This document shows positions 6,184 to 8,172 of a stretch of DNA of 8,172 nt, piece after piece. Each line of letters begins with the position of its first letter. Positions within the stretch are counted from its first letter, which is position 1. Both the position numbers and the translations under genes were made by a program. The notes beneath the pieces are model-generated. The model saw only the letters and a list, made by a program, of their open reading frames with translations. It was not told the DNA's origin and did no database searches. Origin of the DNA: Patescibacteria group bacterium (GTDB lineage Bacteria; Patescibacteria; UBA1384; XYA2-FULL-43-10; 1-14-0-10-43-13); NCBI GenBank assembly GCA_023484645.1, contig JAMCZZ010000045.1:1-8172 (forward strand), read 5' to 3'.

Positions 6184-6221
6184 ATTAGAGTCTATCTGTG
6201 TCTCAAAATCTGTGTAAAAGA

Positions 6222-7481
6222 TCAGTGTTGTTCTTCCCAATATTTCTTATTTTCCAAATTCTCTGGCAGGTGAGACTTAATTCCGTACATTTCATATCCT
6301 TTACCAAAACCAAAATCTCTCATTAATTTTGTAGGAGCGTTTCTAATGTCTAAAGGAATTGGATCTAAGCGCTTGTTTGCCACATCATTTTTTGCTGCAG
6401 TGTAAGCATCATCGACTGCCCGCGATTTTGGTGCTTTTGCTAAATAAATAACCAATTCGGCGATTATCACATTTGATTCAGGCATTCCAACGAAATGAAC
6501 TGCCTGTTGTACGGACACGGCTAAAATTAATGCTTGGGGGTCGGCCATACCGATATCTTCTGCGGCAAAACGTACAAGTCTCCGTATAATGTATAACGGA
6601 TCTTCACCTGCTTCAAGCATTCTGGCTGTATAGTGCAATCCTGCATTGACGTCAGAAGCCCTAAGTGATTTGTGTAAGGCAGAAATCGCGTCATAGTGCC
6701 CATCGGCCCCTTTGTCATATCTAACGAATTTTTGCTGTATGGCCTCTTCTGCCAGTTTTTCATTGATCAAGATTTTACCATCTTTCACTTTAGCAGCAAT
6801 AATAGCCACTTCTAGCACATTATAAGCATCTCTTGCGTCTCCTTCACATAGTTGGGCGATCTCTTCAAGCGATTTTTCTGTGATGTTTATTTCAATTTGT
6901 TTACCTTTAAATATCCTAGGAAAATATTCCTCTGGGCTTTTATTTATTTCTTTGAGTGCTTTTTTAATTAATTTCTTAACATCAGAACTGCTTAATTCTC
7001 TAAAATGAAAAACTCTAGCTCGGGACAAGAGCGGAGCGTTAATTTCAAATGAAGGATTTTCTGTCGTTGCGCCAAGCAGTATAATTGTTCCATTTTCAAC
7101 ATGAGGCAGAAAAGCATCCTGCTGAGATTTATTGAAACGATGGATCTCATCGACAAATAGAATAGTCCGCTTTTGATAAAGAAGCAGGTCATTTTTCGCT
7201 TGCTCGATAATCTTGCGGGCATCCCCTACTCCACCTGTGACTGCAGAAAAGAAAACAAAATTTGACTTCGATTTTTGAGCGATAATTTTGGCTAGGGTTG
7301 TCTTTCCGCAGCCGGGCGGCCCCCAGAAAATCATTGGGATTATTCGATCGGACTCAATAATTCTACGTAAAAGTTTACCCTTGCCTAAAATATGCTCTTG
7401 TCCGGCAAAACCATCCAAATCAAAGGGGCGCAACTTTTCGGCAAGTGGATATTGAATTTCACTTTGAAATAAATTCTCCAT
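6222..7481 (-). CDS. rarA: Replication-associated recombination protein A (RarA/MgsA AAA+ ATPase)
   Basis: RarA is a cytoplasmic AAA+ ATPase of the clamp-loader clade that acts at stalled replication forks with SSB and recombination proteins. The 419 residues match the family length. PLAEKLRP and GQEHILG open the protein. Walker A GPPGCGKT is at 54-61 and Walker B ILFVDE at 107-112, followed by IHRFNKSQQD. Sensor 1 is GATTENPSFE at 137-146, and the arginine finger is LLSRARVF (Arg154). The lid has LCEGDARDAYNVLE. The RarA-specific C-terminal region has GADGHYDAISALHKSLRASD, then LEAGEDPLYIIRRLVRFAAEDIGMADPQAL. No key residue is missing. The ATG at 7481 fits the family N-terminus, but no ribosome binding site lies in front of it: the nearest AAGGA is 19 nt away. 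A -10 element sits 6 nt upstream instead, suggesting a leaderless message. It is convergent with the small membrane-protein gene and divergent from gpmI. Confidence 0.95.
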   Translation of the reverse strand: MENLFQSEIQYPLAEKLRPFDLDGFAGQEHILGKGKLLRRIIESDRIIPMIFWGPPGCGKTTLAKIIAQKSKSNFVFFSAVTGGVGDARKIIEQAKNDLLLYQKRTILFVDEIHRFNKSQQDAFLPHVENGTIILLGATTENPSFEINAPLLSRARVFHFRELSSSDVKKLIKKALKEINKSPEEYFPRIFKGKQIEINITEKSLEEIAQLCEGDARDAYNVLEVAIIAAKVKDGKILINEKLAEEAIQQKFVRYDKGADGHYDAISALHKSLRASDVNAGLHYTARMLEAGEDPLYIIRRLVRFAAEDIGMADPQALILAVSVQQAVHFVGMPESNVIIAELVIYLAKAPKSRAVDDAYTAAKNDVANKRLDPIPLDIRNAPTKLMRDFGFGKGYEMYGIKSHLPENLENKKYWEEQH

Positions 7482-7487
7482 ATAAAA

Positions 7488-7496
7488 ATTGTAGCA
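7488..7496 (-). promoter_or_regulatory. Extended -10 promoter of rarA, implying a leaderless transcript
   Basis: On the minus strand TGC-TACAAT spans 7496-7488, an extended -10 element matching TGn plus five of six TATAAT bases. Only 6 nt separate it from the ATG at 7481, so the usual start point would be at or next to the A of the ATG. The -35 position 17 bp upstream (7516-7511) reads GAGCAA, a poor match. Confidence 0.55.
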
Positions 7497-7500
7497 GAAA

Positions 7501-7523
7501 TCCTTCGACTTTGCTCAGGACAG
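7501..7523. repeat. REP-like intergenic sequence
   Basis: The stretch TCCTTCGACTTTGCTCAGGA plus CAG resembles a motif scattered between genes in many uncultivated bacterial genomes. It has TCCT and AGGA at its ends and an imperfect GA-C/G-TC inner pairing. When translated such motifs give spurious peptides containing CPEQSRR, as happens here on the minus strand. Only one copy is present in this window, so its repeat nature rests on recognition of the motif, not on copies seen here. Confidence 0.45.
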
Positions 7524-7582
7524 GCCGAACAAAAAAAGAACACCACAAAAATTTTAAACTCCGAATTACAAATGACAAACAA

Positions 7583-7652
7583 AAATCTAAATTCCAAATA
7601 TTTCAAACATTTAATCATTGAGCATTTTATTTGACATTAGGAATTAAGATTT
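7583..7652. repeat. Large imperfect inverted repeat in the rarA-gpmI divergent spacer
   Basis: The 17-nt arm at 7583-7599 (AAATCTAAATTCCAAAT) is complementary at 15 of 17 positions to 7636-7652. A 36-nt centre separates the arms, and TCAAA at 7603-7607 can pair with TTTGA at 7630-7634. The sequence is very AT-rich with no open frame of note. It could be a degenerate REP/MITE-type element. It is not a terminator, because both neighbouring genes are transcribed away from it. Confidence 0.55.
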
Positions 7653-7710
7653 AGACATTGAAACGGTTTGGTAATTACTCCGACTTTTATTAGAGATAAA
7701 TATAAAGTAA

Positions 7711-7716
7711 TATAAT
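7711..7716 (+). promoter_or_regulatory. Candidate -10 element of gpmI
   Basis: TATAAT at 7711-7716 is a perfect -10 hexamer 22 bp before the ATG at 7739. The -35 region (around 7687-7693) has only TTTATT-like sequence, so the full promoter is weakly supported. Transcription would start near 7723, directly in front of the AAGAAGGA ribosome site (7724-7731), giving a very short leader. Confidence 0.45.
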
Positions 7717-7738
7717 AAGTATAAAGAAGGAAATACAT

Positions 7739-8172
7739 ATGCATAATCCAAAAGTTATATTAGTTATTATGGATGGCTGGGGTTACAGTCCAGTTAAAAA
7801 GGGTAATGCTATATTTGCCGCAAAGACTCCAAATTTTGATTATTTATGGAATAATTATTCGCACACCTTACTCAACTCTTTTGGCGAGAACGTCGGACTT
7901 CCATGGGGATCTATCGGCTCATCTGAAGTTGGTCATACGTCAATTGGCAGTGGCAAGTTAATAAACCAAGAGCTTTCATTGATCGACAAGGATATTATTG
8001 ATGGCGGTTTTTATAAAAATCAAAAAATTTTAAAAATAATAAATACGACTAAAGAAAGCGGAAACTCTATCCATCTGGCTGGATTGGTTAGTAACGGCGG
8101 TGTTCATAGTCAAATGGAGCATTTATTTGCGATTCTGCGGCTTTTAAAAAACAATGGAGTAAAGTCCAATAT
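7739..8172 (+). CDS. gpmI: 2,3-bisphosphoglycerate-independent phosphoglycerate mutase, N-terminal part (runs off the window)
   Basis: This glycolytic enzyme interconverts 3- and 2-phosphoglycerate using two metal ions and a serine nucleophile. The 144 visible residues open with VILVIMDGWG, where Asp12 is a metal ligand. GNAI, TPNFDYL and VGLPWGS follow, then GSSEVGH with the catalytic Ser62 at the family position. Next come IGSGKLINQEL, then SNGGVHS with substrate-binding His123. Numbering of Asp12, Ser62 and His123 agrees with characterised enzymes. Small departures are GSSEVGH where GNSEVGH is usual and SNGGVHS where SDGGVHS is usual. AAGAAGGA at 7724-7731 supports the ATG at 7739. The remainder, about 360 residues in this family, lies beyond the window. 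It is divergent from rarA across a 257-bp spacer. Confidence 0.95.
   Translation, partial: MHNPKVILVIMDGWGYSPVKKGNAIFAAKTPNFDYLWNNYSHTLLNSFGENVGLPWGSIGSSEVGHTSIGSGKLINQELSLIDKDIIDGGFYKNQKILKIINTTKESGNSIHLAGLVSNGGVHSQMEHLFAILRLLKNNGVKSN

Noticed and set aside
6194..6216. Direct repeat ATCTGTGT at 6194-6201 and 6209-6216
   Set aside because: It has only two short copies with no structural context, which is compatible with chance.
5927..6217. 96-codon plus-strand frame overlapping the end of the membrane-protein gene
   Set aside because: It is out of frame with the duplicated membrane protein, has no ribosome site and reads through the hairpin terminator.
7385..7618. 77-codon minus-strand frame containing CPEQSRR
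   Set aside because: It runs through the REP-like sequence and AT-rich spacer and overlaps the rarA start out of frame. Such peptides are typical artefacts of intergenic repeats.
7773..7961. 62-codon plus-strand frame inside gpmI
   Set aside because: It is a shadow frame of gpmI, whose frame from 7739 carries all the active-site motifs.

Overview
The window is AT-rich bacterial chromosome, with about 35% G+C in sampled metabolic genes. It has canonical Shine-Dalgarno sites, sigma70-like promoters and TGA used as a stop. The gene set points to a small fermentative anaerobe: ADP-forming acyl-CoA ligase, ferredoxin-dependent 2-oxoacid oxidoreductase, cofactor-independent phosphoglycerate mutase and RarA. 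Two small lineage-specific envelope proteins and REP-like intergenic sequence add to this picture. The whole resembles candidate phyla radiation (Patescibacteria, for example Microgenomates-like) genomes, but the phylum assignment is an inference. TGA stops argue against the recoded Gracilibacteria and Absconditabacteria.

Bases 1-179 are the 3' end of an alkaline-phosphatase-superfamily gene. Bases 219-4868 form a tight same-strand cluster with gaps of 18 and 17 nt and then an 11-nt overlap. It encodes a fused ADP-forming acyl-CoA ligase followed by the alpha, beta and fused gamma-delta (2x[4Fe-4S]) subunits of a 2-oxoacid:ferredoxin oxidoreductase. Together they would turn a 2-oxoacid plus CoA into acyl-CoA, CO2 and reduced ferredoxin. 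The ligase would then turn the acyl-CoA into a free acid plus ATP, which is a complete substrate-level phosphorylation module.

Bases 4869-6221 hold two short genes of higher G+C (about 46-48% in sampled stretches) that I cannot assign to known families. The first is a secreted protein made of three ~44-residue repeats. The second is a four-helix membrane protein built from two homologous halves. Each has a very strong Shine-Dalgarno site and a downstream hairpin terminator, and the second has a near-consensus promoter of its own.

Bases 6222-7481 (minus strand) encode RarA, apparently from an extended -10 promoter so close to the ATG that the mRNA would be leaderless. The divergent 257-bp spacer to the last gene carries a REP-like sequence and a large imperfect inverted repeat. 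Bases 7739-8172 are the 5' part of gpmI with its active-site residues visible. No tRNA, rRNA, CRISPR array or transposase was seen, and no gene-free stretch exceeds 300 bases.
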